Source: Clostridiales bacterium
GTDB taxonomy: Bacteria > Bacillota > Clostridia > Christensenellales > UMGS416
Direction: 5' to 3'
NCBI GenBank assembly: GCA_012515725.1
Contig: JAAYXU010000114.1
Location: forward strand, 1-15,984
Length of the DNA stretch: 15,984 nt
Part shown: one piece after another, positions 1-7,083 of the stretch
Layout: every line of letters starts with the position of its first letter
Position numbering within the stretch: position 1 is the first letter of the stretch
The notes under the pieces: model-generated
Seen by the model: the letters and a program-made list of their open reading frames with translations, nothing else
Told to the model about the DNA's origin: nothing
Database searches by the model: none
Translations under genes and position numbers: made by a program

Positions 1-447
1 AAGATCGTGCTCAACATGGGGCTGGGCGACGCGAAGGACAACGCCCGTTCGCTGGAAACGGCCGTGTCGGAGCTCTCGCTCATCGCCGGACAGAAAGCGA
101 TCGTCACAAAGGCCCGCAAGTCAGTCGCGAACTTCAAAGTGCGCACCGGCATGAACGTCGGAGCCAAAGTCACGCTGCGCGGCGACCGCATGTACGAATA
201 CATGGATAGGCTCATCAGCGTCGCGCTTCCGCGGGTACGCGACTTCCGCGGGCTGTCTGTCAAATCATTCGATGGACGCGGCAACTATGCGATGGGCGTC
301 AAGGAGCAGCTCATCTATCCGGAGATCCGCTACGATAAGGTGGAGGCCGTGCGCGGAATGGACATTATATTCGTCACCACCGCAAAGACCGACGAGGAAG
401 CCAGAGCGCTTCTGGACCTGCTGGGTATGCCCTTTGCCCGCGACTAA
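1..447 (+). CDS. rplE: 50S ribosomal protein L5, 5'-truncated by the window edge
   Basis: L5 binds 5S rRNA in the central protuberance of the large subunit and contacts the P-site tRNA. The frame is open from the first base (reading KIVLNMGLGDAKDN) and ends at TAA 445-447. That gives 148 residues of a protein usually near 180, so about 30 N-terminal residues lie outside the window. The first internal ATG is not the true start, because the residues before it (KIVLN) already match the family. Recognisable L5 features are the NMGLGDAKDN segment at the left end, the loop KARKSVANFKVR, and the C-terminal FVTTAKTDEEAR...LLGMPF. It is followed 18 bases later by rpsZ, the normal spc-operon order. Family assignment is certain; only the true start is unseen. 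Confidence 0.97.
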   Translation, partial: KIVLNMGLGDAKDNARSLETAVSELSLIAGQKAIVTKARKSVANFKVRTGMNVGAKVTLRGDRMYEYMDRLISVALPRVRDFRGLSVKSFDGRGNYAMGVKEQLIYPEIRYDKVEAVRGMDIIFVTTAKTDEEARALLDLLGMPFARD

Positions 448-465
448 CGAGGAGGTACTAGGAAA

Positions 466-651
466 GTGGCCAAAAAAAGCATGATCGCCAAGCAGAAGAG
501 AACACCGAAATTCTCTACCCGGGCATATACACGGTGCCGCATTTGCGGGCGTCCTCACGCCGTTCTGCGCAAATACGGCGTATGCCGGATCTGCTTCCGG
601 GTGTTGGCGTACCACGGCCATATCCCCGGCGTGCGCAAAGCCAGCTGGTAG
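466..651 (+). CDS. rpsZ: 30S ribosomal protein S14, zinc-binding type Z
   Basis: S14 sits in the head of the small subunit near the tRNA sites. The 61-residue length is that of the short zinc-ribbon form, not the roughly 100-residue zinc-free form. The four predicted zinc ligands are C24, C27, C40 and C43 (CRIC...CRIC), and the C-terminus GVRKASW is typical. The start is GTG at 466, ten bases after AGGAGG (450-455). The in-frame ATG at 481 would remove the conserved MAKKS start, so GTG is preferred. It lies between rplE and rpsH as expected for Firmicutes. No second, zinc-free S14 is visible in this window. Confidence 0.97.
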   Translation: MAKKSMIAKQKRTPKFSTRAYTRCRICGRPHAVLRKYGVCRICFRVLAYHGHIPGVRKASW

Positions 652-674
652 GCAACCTTAAGGGAGGTAGCACT

Positions 675-1073
<399 letters not shown>

Positions 1074-1107
1074 TCCCGGGGCGAATTGAACTGGAGGTGC
1101 AACCACG

Positions 1108-1650
1108 ATGTCTCGAATCGGCAAACAAGCCGTGAGCGTACCTGGCGGCGTGACCGTGACGGTTTCCCCCGAAAACGTCGTGACCGTCAAAGGTCCCAAA
1201 GGGCAGCTTTCACAGAAGATGGATTCCGCCATCACCCTCAATCAGGAGGACGGGAAGCTGACGCTGACCCGCAGGAATGACAGCAAACAGAACCGCGCCT
1301 ATCACGGGCTTTACCGCTCGCTGCTGGCCAATATGGTTACCGGCGTAACGGAGGGGTTCAAAAAGGAACTCGCAATCGAGAGCGAGGAAGGATTCCGCGC
1401 AGAGATGACGGGCGGAAAACTCGTGCTCAACGTCGGTTTCTCGCACCCTGTCGAGATCGAGGCGCCCGAAGGCGTCACCTTCGAGACGCCCAAACGCACC
1501 CAGATCATCGTAGCGGGCATCGACCGGCAGCGGGTTGGGCAGGCAGCCGCCGATATACGCGCCGTCCGTCCGCCCGAGCCATACAAGGGCAAGGGAATCC
1601 GCTACGCGGATGAGCATGTGCGCCGCAAGGAAGGAAAAACCTCGTCTTAA
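1108..1650 (+). CDS. rplF: 50S ribosomal protein L6
   Basis: L6 is a two-domain 23S rRNA-binding protein at the base of the L7/L12 stalk, near the factor-binding site. The 180 residues are the normal length and contain two related alpha/beta domains (about 10-80 and 90-165). The bacterial signature PPEPYKGKGIRYADE lies near the C-terminus, and MSRIGKQAVSVPGGV is a typical start. ATG 1108 has GGAGG at 1093-1097. One mild oddity is the start of domain 2, which reads IESEEGFRA where many relatives have a GVGYRA-type turn; this looks like ordinary divergence. It lies between rpsH and rplR as expected. Confidence 0.97.
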   Translation: MSRIGKQAVSVPGGVTVTVSPENVVTVKGPKGQLSQKMDSAITLNQEDGKLTLTRRNDSKQNRAYHGLYRSLLANMVTGVTEGFKKELAIESEEGFRAEMTGGKLVLNVGFSHPVEIEAPEGVTFETPKRTQIIVAGIDRQRVGQAAADIRAVRPPEPYKGKGIRYADEHVRRKEGKTSS

Positions 1651-1680
1651 TAACAGCCGAGAGAAGGAGCGCTGGACAGC

Positions 1681-2049
1681 ATGATTCATCAGAAAGACAA
1701 GAACGCGATACGCCAGGTGCGTCATATGCGGGTGCGCAGCAAGCTGCGCGGCACGCCCGAACGGCCCCGTCTGTGCGTTTATCGTTCATCCAAGCATATT
1801 TATGCCCAGATCGTTGACGACGATTCGGCCGTGACGCTTGCTTCGGCATCCACGGTGGAGCCGGCGCTGCGCGAGAAGGTGCGGGAGCTTAAAAAAGCCG
1901 ATGCAGCCGCGCTGGTGGGACAGACGGCCGCCCAGCGCGCTCTCGAGAAGGGTATCGCGAGCGTAGTTTTCGACCGCGGCGGTTACCTCTATCACGGGCG
2001 CGTCGCGGCCCTCGCCAAGGGTGCGCGCGACGCCGGGCTTAAGCTATAA
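1681..2049 (+). CDS. rplR: 50S ribosomal protein L18
   Basis: L18 binds 5S rRNA and, with L5, docks it onto the large subunit. The 122 residues match the family. Visible features are the basic N-terminus (RHMRVRSKLRGTPERPRL), VYRSSKHIYAQIVDD, and the C-terminal VFDRGGYLYHGRVAALA...ARDAGL. ATG 1681 follows AAGGAG (1664-1669). The stop TAA (2047-2049) shares one base with an ATG in the rpsE frame, but the better rpsE start lies 15 bases further on. Ordinary spc-operon gene. Confidence 0.97.
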   Translation: MIHQKDKNAIRQVRHMRVRSKLRGTPERPRLCVYRSSKHIYAQIVDDDSAVTLASASTVEPALREKVRELKKADAAALVGQTAAQRALEKGIASVVFDRGGYLYHGRVAALAKGARDAGLKL

Positions 2050-2050
2050 T

Positions 2051-2056
2051 GGGAGG
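2051..2056 (+). promoter_or_regulatory. Ribosome binding site that fixes the rpsE start
   Basis: GGGAGG sits 7 bases before ATG 2064 but lies downstream of the alternative ATG 2049. It therefore supports the shorter S5. The choice changes five residues at the N-terminus. Confidence 0.75.
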
Positions 2057-2063
2057 AACAGGC

Positions 2064-2564
2064 ATGGAACACTTTGATCCGGCTACGGTGGATTTGAAGG
2101 AGAGACTGGTGTCCATCAACCGCGTGGCGAAGGTTGTAAAGGGCGGCCGGAATTTCCGCTTCACCGCGCTCATGGTGGTGGGCGACGAGAACGGTCATGT
2201 AGGCTTTGGCAGCGGAAAAGCAGCCGAGATTCCCGAAGCGATTCGCAAGGGAATCGAGGCCGCCAAGAGAAACATGATCGCGGTAGCCACAACGGGCACC
2301 ACCATTCCCCATGAGGTCTCAGGCCGCTTCGGAAGAGGACACGTGATGCTTTTCCCCGCCGAAGAAGGCGCGGGCGTGATCGCGGGCGGACCGGTCCGCG
2401 CTGTGATGGAGCTGGCGGGCATCAAGGACGTCCGCACCAAGTCCTACGGCTCCAGCAATCCCGCCAACTGTATAAAGGCTGCGATAGAGGGTCTTAAGAT
2501 CCTGCGCACCGCCGAGGAAGTGGCCCGGCTGCGGGGCAAGACCGTAGAAGAGATATTAGGATAG
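2064..2564 (+). CDS. rpsE: 30S ribosomal protein S5
   Basis: S5 is a small-subunit protein at the mRNA entry region that influences decoding accuracy and assembly. I place the start at ATG 2064, giving 166 residues, because GGGAGG at 2051-2056 lies 7 bases upstream. The earlier in-frame ATG at 2049 overlaps the rplR stop and itself precedes that ribosome binding site. The N-terminal RNA-binding domain carries RVAKVVKGGRNFRF and ALMVVGDENGHVGFG. The C-terminal domain carries GPVRAVMELAGIKDV and SYGSSNPANC. Length and motifs are normal. rpmD follows after 10 bases. Confidence 0.97.
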   Translation: MEHFDPATVDLKERLVSINRVAKVVKGGRNFRFTALMVVGDENGHVGFGSGKAAEIPEAIRKGIEAAKRNMIAVATTGTTIPHEVSGRFGRGHVMLFPAEEGAGVIAGGPVRAVMELAGIKDVRTKSYGSSNPANCIKAAIEGLKILRTAEEVARLRGKTVEEILG

Positions 2565-2574
2565 GAGGAGCGGT

Positions 2575-2769
2575 ATGGCAACCGAGGCAAAGAAGCTGAA
2601 AATCACGCTTGTAAAGAGCACTATCTCCTGCCTGGATGACCAGATCGCCACCGTCCGGGCCCTGGGGCTTAGAAAGATCCGCCAATCGGTCGTCAGGGAC
2701 GACAGTCCTGCGATCCGGGGGATGGTCTTCAAAGTACGCCACCTCGTCGATGTCGAAGAGATCGGGTAG
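2575..2769 (+). CDS. rpmD: 50S ribosomal protein L30
   Basis: L30 is a small large-subunit protein found in many bacteria. The 64 residues have the typical core KLKITLVKSTI, then an ALGLRKIRQSVVRDD segment and an IRGMVFKVRHLVDVEEI C-terminus, all characteristic of the family. ATG 2575 has AGGAGG at 2563-2568, spaced 6 bases. It lies between rpsE and rplO as in most Firmicutes. Nothing unusual is seen. Confidence 0.96.
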   Translation: MATEAKKLKITLVKSTISCLDDQIATVRALGLRKIRQSVVRDDSPAIRGMVFKVRHLVDVEEIG

Positions 2770-2787
2770 CGGGAAGGAGCAAGAGCC

Positions 2788-3228
2788 ATGAAAATCAATG
2801 AAATCACCCCGCCGGCGGGCTCGGCTCGAAGCGCGAAGCGTATCGGCCGCGGCACCGGCTCGGGAACAGGCAAGACCTCGGGCAAGGGCCATAAAGGCCA
2901 GAAGGCCCGCAGCGGCGGCGGAACCCGTCCCGGGTTTGAAGGCGGTCAGATGCCGCTGTACCTGCGTCTGCCCAAGCGCGGTTTTACCAATCGGTTCAAG
3001 AAGGTGTTCGCGGAGGTGAACGTCGGCTCCCTCAACGCGTTTGAGGACGGCGTCGTCGTCAGCCCCGAGATACTTATCGAAATGGGTATTATCCGCAAGC
3101 TTTGCGACGGCGTCAAGATACTGGGCGACGGCGAGCTTGACAAGCGGCTCACCGTGAAAGCCCACCGCTTCAGTCAGTCAGCCAGGGAGAAAATCGAAGC
3201 TGCCGGCGGCAGCGTTGAGGTGATCTGA
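2788..3228 (+). CDS. rplO: 50S ribosomal protein L15
   Basis: L15 is a late-assembling large-subunit protein whose extended basic N-terminus threads into 23S rRNA. The 146 residues begin MKINEITPPAGSARSAKR. A glycine- and lysine-rich arm follows (GRGTGSGTGKTSGKGHKGQK), then GFEGGQMPLYLRLPKRGF, and the C-terminus is globular. ATG 2788 follows AAGGAG at 2774-2779. The last codons contain a long Shine-Dalgarno match that serves secY, which starts 2 bases after the rplO stop. The two genes are therefore probably translationally coupled. Confidence 0.97.
   Translation: MKINEITPPAGSARSAKRIGRGTGSGTGKTSGKGHKGQKARSGGGTRPGFEGGQMPLYLRLPKRGFTNRFKKVFAEVNVGSLNAFEDGVVVSPEILIEMGIIRKLCDGVKILGDGELDKRLTVKAHRFSQSAREKIEAAGGSVEVI
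3217..3225 (+). promoter_or_regulatory. Extended Shine-Dalgarno for secY inside the rplO coding sequence
   Basis: GAGGTGATC is a nine-base match to the complement of the usual 16S rRNA 3' tail (AAGGAGGTGATC). It lies wholly within the last rplO codons, with GAGG about 10 bases before ATG 3231. This predicts strong initiation of secY by ribosomes finishing rplO. Confidence 0.7.
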
Positions 3229-3230
3229 AG

Positions 3231-4490
3231 ATGCTGGAAATCCTCCGCAACGCGTGGAAGATTCAGGAACTGCGCAAAAAGATACTCTATACGCTGCTCA
3301 TGCTGTTTATATACCGGATCGGCTCGTTCGTGCCCGTCCCCGGAATCTCGCACGCGCACCTGAGCAGCGCCATTGCGGGCAACAGCCTCTTGTACATGCT
3401 TGACATGTTCAACGGCGGCGCACTGAGCAACTATACGCTGTTTGCGGCGGGGATCACACCCTATATCACGGCGTCGATCGTATTCCAGCTGCTGACGATG
3501 GCCATTCCACGCCTGGAGGCGCTCCAGAAAGAGGGCGAGGAGGGCCGCAAGAAGATCGCGCAGTACACGCGCTACGCCGGAATCGTGATGGCGCTAATAC
3601 AGGCAGTGGGTATCCTGCTGACACTGGGCCCCACCGCGGTCACATCGACTGCCTGGTACAACTACGCGACGATCGGTATCGTGCTTGCGGCCGGTACCGC
3701 GATCTGTATGTGGATCGGAGAGAGGATCACGGAGAACGGCATCGGAAACGGCATATCGCTGCTCATCTTTATAAACATCGTCGCGAAGATGTCCAGCACG
3801 ATATTCCTTGGCATAAAGGGCATCATCGATGATCCGAGCCTCGTGTGGGTCGTGCCGGTTACGCTCGTGGGAGCGCTTATAATCATCGTCGCCATTGTGT
3901 TCGTGGACATGGGCCAGCGCCGCATACCGGTGCAGTACGCCAAGCGCGTCGTGGGACGCAAGCTCTACGGCGGGCAGTCGACCCATATACCGCTCAAGGT
4001 AAATAACGCGGGTGTCATGCCTATCATCTTCGCGATGACGATCGTGTCGTTCCCGGGCATGCTCATCAGCATGTTCTTTAGCACGTCGCGCTTCGGTCAG
4101 GCGTACGCTCAGGCAATGGCCAACGGGAGTCTGCTGTACGGTATCATCACGGCGCTCTTTATAATATTCTTTACGTATTTCTACAGCACGGTCTCGTTTA
4201 ACCCGATCGAGATCAGTAAGAATATTCAGCAGAACGGCGGATTTATTCCCGGTATCCGTCCCGGAAAGACGACAAGCGACTACCTGGCCCGGATCAGCTC
4301 GCGCATCACGCTGTTCGCGGCGCTGTTCTTCGCAGTGCTGGCCACGATCCCTATGATCATCACCGCCCAGACCGGCGCAAACCCGATGGGCGCGACATCG
4401 GTGATCATACTGGTGGGCGTCGCGCTGGAGACAAGCAAGCAGCTAGAGTCCCATCTGCTTATGCGCCACTACAAGGGATTCCTCAAGTAG
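3231..4490 (+). CDS. secY: Preprotein translocase channel subunit SecY
   Basis: SecY is the ten-helix membrane channel that, with SecE/SecG and SecA, exports unfolded proteins and inserts membrane proteins. The 419 residues match the family. Helix 1 starts near residue 18 (ILYTLLMLFIYRIGSFVPVPGI). The plug-region segment LLYMLDMFNGGAL is at 53-65, and the SecY signature MWIGERITENGIGNGISLLI is at 160-179. The cytosolic loop QRRIPVQYAKR is at 229-239, and the SecA/ribosome-facing loop PGIRPGKTTSDYL is at 340-352. The C-terminus LLMRHYKGFLK is typical. It lies in the conserved rplO-secY-adk order, 2 bases after rplO. Isoleucine AUA codons are frequent in this gene. Confidence 0.98.
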   Translation: MLEILRNAWKIQELRKKILYTLLMLFIYRIGSFVPVPGISHAHLSSAIAGNSLLYMLDMFNGGALSNYTLFAAGITPYITASIVFQLLTMAIPRLEALQKEGEEGRKKIAQYTRYAGIVMALIQAVGILLTLGPTAVTSTAWYNYATIGIVLAAGTAICMWIGERITENGIGNGISLLIFINIVAKMSSTIFLGIKGIIDDPSLVWVVPVTLVGALIIIVAIVFVDMGQRRIPVQYAKRVVGRKLYGGQSTHIPLKVNNAGVMPIIFAMTIVSFPGMLISMFFSTSRFGQAYAQAMANGSLLYGIITALFIIFFTYFYSTVSFNPIEISKNIQQNGGFIPGIRPGKTTSDYLARISSRITLFAALFFAVLATIPMIITAQTGANPMGATSVIILVGVALETSKQLESHLLMRHYKGFLK

Positions 4491-4500
4491 TATGGGCGGC

Positions 4501-5130
4501 ATGAGGGTGATTTTGCTGGGCCCGCCGGGAGCGGGCAAGGGTACGCAGGCAGCGCGCATACGTGAGCGTTACGGGCTGCCTCACATATCGACCGGAGACA
4601 TGCTGCGCTCCGCGATCCGCGCACAGACCGAGCTGGGACTGTCCGCGAAGGCCTATATCGACCGGGGTGAGCTGGTTCCCGACGACGTAGTCATCGGGAT
4701 CGTCCGGGAAAGGCTGGGGGAGGACGACTGCGCGAAGGGCTATCTGCTGGACGGGTTTCCCCGTACGGTGGAGCAGGCCCGGGAGCTGGAGCGGTTCGCC
4801 GCGCCCGATATGGCGATACTGATCGACGCGGACGCAGAGCTTCTTGTTGCCCGGATTTCGAGCAGGAGAGTATGCCCGGCCTGCGGAGGGATATTCACCT
4901 CGCGCGAGACCACGGACGGCGTATGCCCGCAGTGCGGCGGGACGGTCATACAGCGCGACGACGACACGGAGGCTACGGTGCGCACCAGGCTTGCCGTATA
5001 TGAACAGCAGACTAGGCCGCTCATCGACTACTACGCGGAGCGTGGGATACTGCGCAGGGTGCAGAGCATGGGCAGTATCGAGGATGTCTTCAGGAAAGTT
5101 AACGCGCTGCTGGAGCAGCAGCTCAGATGA
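4501..5130 (+). CDS. adk: Adenylate kinase, zinc-binding LID type
   Basis: Adk catalyses ATP + AMP to 2 ADP in the cytosol. From ATG 4501 the protein has 209 residues and starts MRVILLGPPGAGKGT, with the P-loop at 7-14 (K13). This matches the numbering of well-studied family members, including DGFPR ending at R88 and a conserved Arg at 123. An in-frame ATG at 4492, one base after the secY stop, would add MGG. Neither start has a strong ribosome binding site, so coupling to secY is likely; I prefer 4501 by family alignment. The LID carries C125, C128, C142 and C145 (CPAC...CPQC), the structural zinc site of many Gram-positive enzymes. The stop overlaps the map start (ATGA). Confidence 0.96.
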   Translation: MRVILLGPPGAGKGTQAARIRERYGLPHISTGDMLRSAIRAQTELGLSAKAYIDRGELVPDDVVIGIVRERLGEDDCAKGYLLDGFPRTVEQARELERFAAPDMAILIDADAELLVARISSRRVCPACGGIFTSRETTDGVCPQCGGTVIQRDDDTEATVRTRLAVYEQQTRPLIDYYAERGILRRVQSMGSIEDVFRKVNALLEQQLR

Positions 5131-5879
5131 TCGCACTGCGCACCGACAACGAGATCGAGCGTATGGCTCTGGCGGGCAGGCTTACCGCGGAGTGTATGCA
5201 AGAGATCGCGCCCATGATACGGCCCGGCGTTTCCACCGCCGAGCTCGACAGGGCAGCCAAGCGGTTTATAGTAGATCGCGGAGGAAGGCCGTCGTTCCTC
5301 GGATATCACGGCTATCCGGCCAGCCTGTGCGCATCGGTCAACGAGGAGGTCGTTCACGGCATCCCGGGACCGCGCAGACTGCGCGAAGGCGACATCGTGG
5401 GCATCGATCTGGGCGTCATACTGGATGGCTATCAGGGCGATATGGCGCGCACGTTCGCGGTGGGAGCTGTGAGCGACGCGGCGCGGGCGCTCATCGACGC
5501 GGCGCACGATTCGTTCGAGGCGGCGCTTGCGGTCATGATTCCCGGCAATAGGCTGGGCGACATAGGCCACGCGGTGCAGACGCTGGCCGAGTCCCGCGGT
5601 TACGGCGTTGTCAGGGAGCTGTGCGGGCACGGTATCGGCCACGATATGCACGAAGATCCCGAGGTGCCCAATTACGGACAGGCGGGCAGGGGGCTTAGGC
5701 TGCGGCCGGGTATGGTACTGGCGGTGGAGCCCATGATTAACGCAGGTACCTGGAGGGTGAAGTTCCTGGACGACGGGTGGACCGTGGTCACCGGTGACGG
5801 CAGCCTGTCGGCGCACTGGGAGAATACGGTCGCTGTCACTGCGGACGGACCGCGCATACTGACGGCGGCGGATTCATGA
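5127..5879 (+). CDS. map: Methionine aminopeptidase, type I
   Basis: This enzyme removes the initiator methionine from nascent proteins. The 250 residues are the short type Ia length, with no N-terminal zinc-finger extension. The five metal ligands are all present: D94 (GIDLG), D105 (GDMARTF), H168 (GHGIGHDMHEDP), E201 (AVEPMI) and E232 (WENTVAV). H77 (VVHGIP) is the conserved active-site histidine. All keep a constant offset of 3 from the well-studied E. coli enzyme. ATG 5127 overlaps the adk stop as ATGA, which suggests translational coupling. Neighbours adk and infA are the usual ones. Confidence 0.97.
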   Translation: MIALRTDNEIERMALAGRLTAECMQEIAPMIRPGVSTAELDRAAKRFIVDRGGRPSFLGYHGYPASLCASVNEEVVHGIPGPRRLREGDIVGIDLGVILDGYQGDMARTFAVGAVSDAARALIDAAHDSFEAALAVMIPGNRLGDIGHAVQTLAESRGYGVVRELCGHGIGHDMHEDPEVPNYGQAGRGLRLRPGMVLAVEPMINAGTWRVKFLDDGWTVVTGDGSLSAHWENTVAVTADGPRILTAADS

Positions 5880-5885
5880 AAGGAG
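5879..5885 (+). promoter_or_regulatory. Ribosome binding site that fixes the start of the KOW protein
   Basis: AAAGGAG lies 8 bases before ATG 5894. An alternative in-frame ATG at 5876 overlaps the map stop and lies upstream of this site, so the shorter product is favoured. Confidence 0.7.
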
Positions 5886-5893
5886 CGTATGCC

Positions 5894-6196
5894 ATGAACG
5901 CCAGCAGTCCTCCCGAAGTAGGAACCGTGGTTTGCTCCAGGGCGGGCCGGGACGCGGGCAGGTACTTTGTGGTGCTGGAGGTGCTGGATGACCAGTATGT
6001 CCTCATCGCCGACGGGGATCTCCGCAAGGTCGCCAGCCCGAAGAAAAAGAAATTAAAGCATTTGGATATTAAAATGGTATCCATTCCCATCGTGAAGGAA
6101 AGAATGAGGGAGAAAAGCCGATTGTTTGACTATGATATTCGACAGAATCTTGTCGCTCTGGGGTACGGTCCGGACAAGGACGGGCAGGAGAAATAG
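5894..6196 (+). CDS. KOW-domain RNA-binding protein, L14e/L27e-like
   Basis: A small basic protein of 100 residues. Residues 8-40 (EVGTVVCSRAGRDAGRYF..., then LDDQYVLIADGD) fit the KOW-type beta-barrel of the ribosomal L14e/L6e/L27e family. A lysine run KKKKLKHL at 50-57 follows, then a predicted helical tail. Bacterial members are found in Clostridia between map and infA, which is exactly this position, but their function is not well established. A ribosome- or rRNA-associated role is inferred from the domain and the neighbours. Start 5894 is chosen by its ribosome binding site; 5876 would add six residues. The gene ends one base before AGGAGG ends for infA, so the spacing is tight. Confidence 0.85.
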   Translation: MNASSPPEVGTVVCSRAGRDAGRYFVVLEVLDDQYVLIADGDLRKVASPKKKKLKHLDIKMVSIPIVKERMREKSRLFDYDIRQNLVALGYGPDKDGQEK

Positions 6197-6200
6197 GAGG
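6195..6200 (+). promoter_or_regulatory. Ribosome binding site for the TTG-started infA
   Basis: AGGAGG overlaps the TAG stop of the KOW gene (6194-6196) and stands 7 bases before TTG 6208. No in-frame ATG lies at a suitable distance, so it supports a TTG start. Confidence 0.75.
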
Positions 6201-6207
6201 GGAAAGC

Positions 6208-6438
6208 TTGTCTAAACAGGATGTCATCGAAGTAGAGGGGACCGTGATTGAAGCCTTTCCGAACGCGATGTTCCTGGTGGAGCTTCCGAACGGACACACC
6301 ATTCGGGCGCACATATCCGGAAAGCTCCGGATGAACTATATTCGGATTATTCCCGGCGATAAGGTCACTATTGAGTTATCGCCATACGACCTGTCCCGCG
6401 GGCGCATCACGTGGCGCGGGAAACCCCGCCGGGCGTGA
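6208..6438 (+). CDS. infA: Translation initiation factor IF-1
   Basis: IF-1 binds the ribosomal A site during initiation and assists IF-2 and IF-3. The 76 residues form one S1-like OB-fold domain. The canonical start MSKQDVIEVEGTVIEAFPNA is followed by FLVELPNGHTIRAHISGK, IRIIPGDKVTIELSPYDL and GRITWR. The start is TTG at 6208, supported by AGGAGG at 6195-6200 and by the match of the first residues to the family. The C-terminus KPRRA is a few residues longer than the commonest 72-residue form. It lies between the KOW gene and rpmJ, the usual Firmicute position. Confidence 0.96.
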   Translation: MSKQDVIEVEGTVIEAFPNAMFLVELPNGHTIRAHISGKLRMNYIRIIPGDKVTIELSPYDLSRGRITWRGKPRRA

Positions 6439-6463
6439 CCCGGCCAGAAGGAGGCGTTCAGCA

Positions 6464-6577
6464 ATGAAAGTAAGACCCTCGGTAAAGCCCATCTGCGAGA
6501 AGTGCAAGGTCATCAAGCGCAAGGGGCGCGTCCGCGTCATCTGCTCGGTGCCACGGCACAAGCAGAGACAGGGATAA
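6464..6577 (+). CDS. rpmJ: 50S ribosomal protein L36, zinc-binding form
   Basis: L36 is the smallest large-subunit protein and stabilises 23S rRNA near the peptidyl-transferase region. The 37 residues are the usual length. ATG 6464 follows AAGGAGG (6448-6454) by 9 bases and gives MKVRPSVKPICEKCK. The frame runs open upstream to 6371, but that part overlaps infA. The predicted zinc ligands C11, C14, C27 and H32 are all present, and the C-terminus HKQRQG is diagnostic. It is followed by a 119-base gap, the longest inside the ribosomal cluster. Confidence 0.97.
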   Translation: MKVRPSVKPICEKCKVIKRKGRVRVICSVPRHKQRQG

Positions 6578-6696
6578 GCACGGACCATTGTTCCAGGCCG
6601 GTGGGGCGGCTGTCCGGATCCAGCTCCGTTCCGGAATCCCGCGCGGCCCGGTTTATATGAATTATTGAAAAATCTGCATGGAGGTGTCTCGGTTCT
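6578..6696 (+). other. GC-rich leader between rpmJ and rpsM
   Basis: No open reading frame of note lies in this 119-base interval. It contains two copies of the self-complementary hexamer TCCGGA (6613-6618 and 6630-6635), which can pair across an 11-base loop. A competing shorter stem, GGCTG with CAGCT, lies at 6608-6625. An AT-rich stretch (about 6652-6675) precedes the rpsM ribosome binding site GGAGGTG (6680-6686). I find no clear -35/-10 pair. The region could be a 5' leader or spacer with regulatory structure for the alpha-operon genes, but that is inference. Confidence 0.4.
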
Positions 6697-7068
6697 ATGG
6701 CTCGTATACAAGGCGTAGACCTGCCCCGCGACAAGCGAATCGAAGTGGCGCTGACCTACCTGTATGGGATCGGACAGCCCACGGCGACAAAAATTTGCAA
6801 AGAAACCGGTATTGATCCCGATACCCGCGTCAAGGACATGTCCGAGGCCGAGGTCGGTCAGATCAGGACCTATATCGAGCAGCACATCAAGGTGGAAGGC
6901 GATCTGCGCCGCGAGGTGTCGATGAACATCAAGCGGCTCATCGAGATCGGCTGCTACCGCGGCATCCGCCATCGGCGCGGACTGCCTGTGCGCGGCCAGA
7001 ACACAAAGACAAACGCGCGCACCCGCAAGGGTCCCAAGCGGTCGGCCACCAAGAAGAAGAAAGCGTAA
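6697..7068 (+). CDS. rpsM: 30S ribosomal protein S13
   Basis: S13 lies at the top of the small-subunit head and forms bridges to the large subunit. The 123 residues begin MARIQGVDLPRDKRIEVALT and contain the helix-two-turn-helix segment LYGIGQPTATKIC. The signature region CYRGIRHRRGLPVRGQ and the basic tail NARTRKGPKR...KKKKA follow. ATG 6697 has GGAGGTG at 6680-6686. It opens the alpha-operon block rpsM-rpsK-rpsD-rpoA-rplQ. Confidence 0.97.
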   Translation: MARIQGVDLPRDKRIEVALTYLYGIGQPTATKICKETGIDPDTRVKDMSEAEVGQIRTYIEQHIKVEGDLRREVSMNIKRLIEIGCYRGIRHRRGLPVRGQNTKTNARTRKGPKRSATKKKKA

Positions 7069-7083
7069 CGCGGAGGGAGTATT

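Noticed and set aside
6652..6675. AT-rich stretch TATATGAATTAT as a -10 for a promoter before rpsM.
   Set aside because: No acceptable -35 lies 15-19 bases upstream; the sequence there is CCGGAA or TCCCGC.
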